Made by a program: the position numbers and the translations under genes
The notes under the pieces: model-generated
Told to the model about the DNA's origin: nothing
Database searches by the model: none
Seen by the model: only the letters and a program-made list of their open reading frames with translations
In this document: piece after piece, positions 62,961 to 64,000 of the stretch
Layout of the letters: each line of letters opens with the position of its first letter
How positions within the stretch are numbered: the stretch's first letter is position 1
NCBI RefSeq assembly: GCF_041146395.1
Contig: NC_090983.1
Location: forward strand, 65,417,501-65,481,500
Direction of reading: 5' to 3'
Length of the DNA stretch: 64,000 nt
Origin: Eulemur rufifrons
Lineage: Eukaryota > Chordata > Mammalia > Primates > Lemuridae

Positions 62961-63955
62961 AGTTTCTTTACCTTCAGCTTCCTCCACATTTCTGATAACT
63001 TTCCTCTGGCCCCTTAGCAGAATTTGTCTTTTGTTCCATCCTACTTCTCTTGATCCAACCAGATAAAACAAATATTATATGTATTGGCTTCTATTCAAAC
63101 AAGAAGGGTCAGTCTTTAAGATAGAAGCTGCCTCTTTCCATAAAGTCTCAGTAGTTCAGATTCCTTGGAAACCAGTTTTTAAAATGCCCACAATTGTTAG
63201 GATTTTAAAAGTTTAATAACTAACACCCTCTTTTCTTCTCCTTGAGTTGAAGACCAATGAGAGAGAAATACAGGACAGACAGACTGACAGAATGGATAAG
63301 ATGACTTTCAGTCTGCAACCAACTTGCCCACCTGCTCTTGGGCAGCATAGACCACTGCAAACGCCCCTGTAGGGGCCAGATCAGAAAGAAGATCAGAAGG
63401 GGCTGAGCCACACGGCCCAGCATCTTCCCCCAAACTCTCCAGTCCTCTGTAATTCCTTTCCTGCTAAGCAAGAGGGAGGAAGGAGGCCAGGAATCTTACT
63501 CCAGAAGGGATGAGAAGTAAATGTTCCCTCTCTCCCCAACAAGATGCTTTTTATATTTTACCTGTTTTGTAAATATGTGAGTTTTATTGTCATGAATCAG
63601 TGGCTTTAATGAACAAGTCTCTCTTGCTTAGTAATGACTACCAGAAGAAGGTTTAAGGTCACCTTTCCCAAAATCCAAATCATCTTTTTTCCCCCTACAC
63701 TCTCTGCAATTGCTACAATTGAATAAGTTCATTTAGTAACTTGAGAGGACATTTTACAATTTGTTTGTCATGGAGGGTTATCAGATACTGTATTGCTTGA
63801 AATTAGATGTCTTGTGAGAGCTTTAGTGAAATTTGAATAGCCATACCATCTGCTTTCTAAGTTTTTAGGATAAAACTATCAGGGTATGTGCCTATTATGA
63901 ATCAGTTTTAGTGTATTCATGGGGGAAGATATTCTAGCAAGTGTAAAATTCAGAA

Positions 63956-64000
63956 ACATGGGTTTTAGGATCATATAGAACTGAGTTTTAATCCTAGCTC
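63956..64000 (+). repeat. MIR SINE start at window edge
   Basis: 'gggttttaggatcatatag' and 'gttttaatcctagctc' resemble the sense MIR 5' part, cut by the window end. Confidence 0.5.

Larger units (their letters stand above)
58092..64000 (+). other. WDSUB1 intron, incomplete
   Basis: The donor is GTAAGC at 58092; no acceptor-bounded exon matching blade 6 is seen. The repeats inside are listed separately. A 61-codon ORF at 61565 is discussed as a finding. Confidence 0.75.

Overview
This is a mammalian nuclear window, almost certainly from a strepsirrhine primate and most likely a lemur. It carries about a dozen Alu elements. Several have the longer middle section with an AGAAAGAAATTA-type stretch and the right-arm text GTGAGCTAGGCTGACGCCA that I associate with lemur and galago Alus, not human ones. 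The species call is an inference from repeats.

Two protein-coding genes are present, both on the + strand and both cut by the window. Positions 1-20,940 hold the 3' end of BAZ2B, a chromatin reader: seven coding exons encode the last 404 residues, including a C4HC3 PHD finger and the C-terminal bromodomain, followed by a 1.3-kb 3'UTR. The spliced exons stay in one frame from the first full codon to the stop at 19,634. Positions 46,370-64,000 hold the 5' part of WDSUB1 (WD40, SAM and U-box protein): a CpG-island promoter, then coding exons at 49,117, 51,457, 55,235 and 57,998 that encode the first 256 residues, all WD40 propeller. The SAM and U-box exons lie beyond the window. In human, BAZ2B and WDSUB1 are also neighbours in the same order and orientation (chromosome 2q24), so synteny supports both calls.

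The 25.4 kb between the genes (20,940-46,370) and the introns are mainly layers of transposable elements: ancient L2, L3/CR1 and MIR fragments, old L1 copies, MLT1-type LTRs, DNA transposons and lineage-specific Alus with clear target-site duplications. Three parts of this spacer stand out: an old L1 (33,490-37,020) that was hit by a U6 snRNA retrocopy and by a composite repeat with two short tandem duplications; a young 5'-truncated L1 with a target-site duplication at 41,798-42,700; and a non-repeat, CpG-retaining segment at 38,480-39,190 that looks like a candidate regulatory element.

The two genes have no evident joint pathway. BAZ2B reads acetylated and unmodified histone H3 tails, and WDSUB1 is a presumed E3 ubiquitin ligase adaptor. 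I found no operon-like system, CRISPR array or other prokaryotic feature, and no clearly novel protein system. The most useful unexplained signals are the 38.5-39.2 kb segment, an antisense retroviral-pol-like fragment at 26,855-27,052, and an LTR-like unit at 21,600-22,190.
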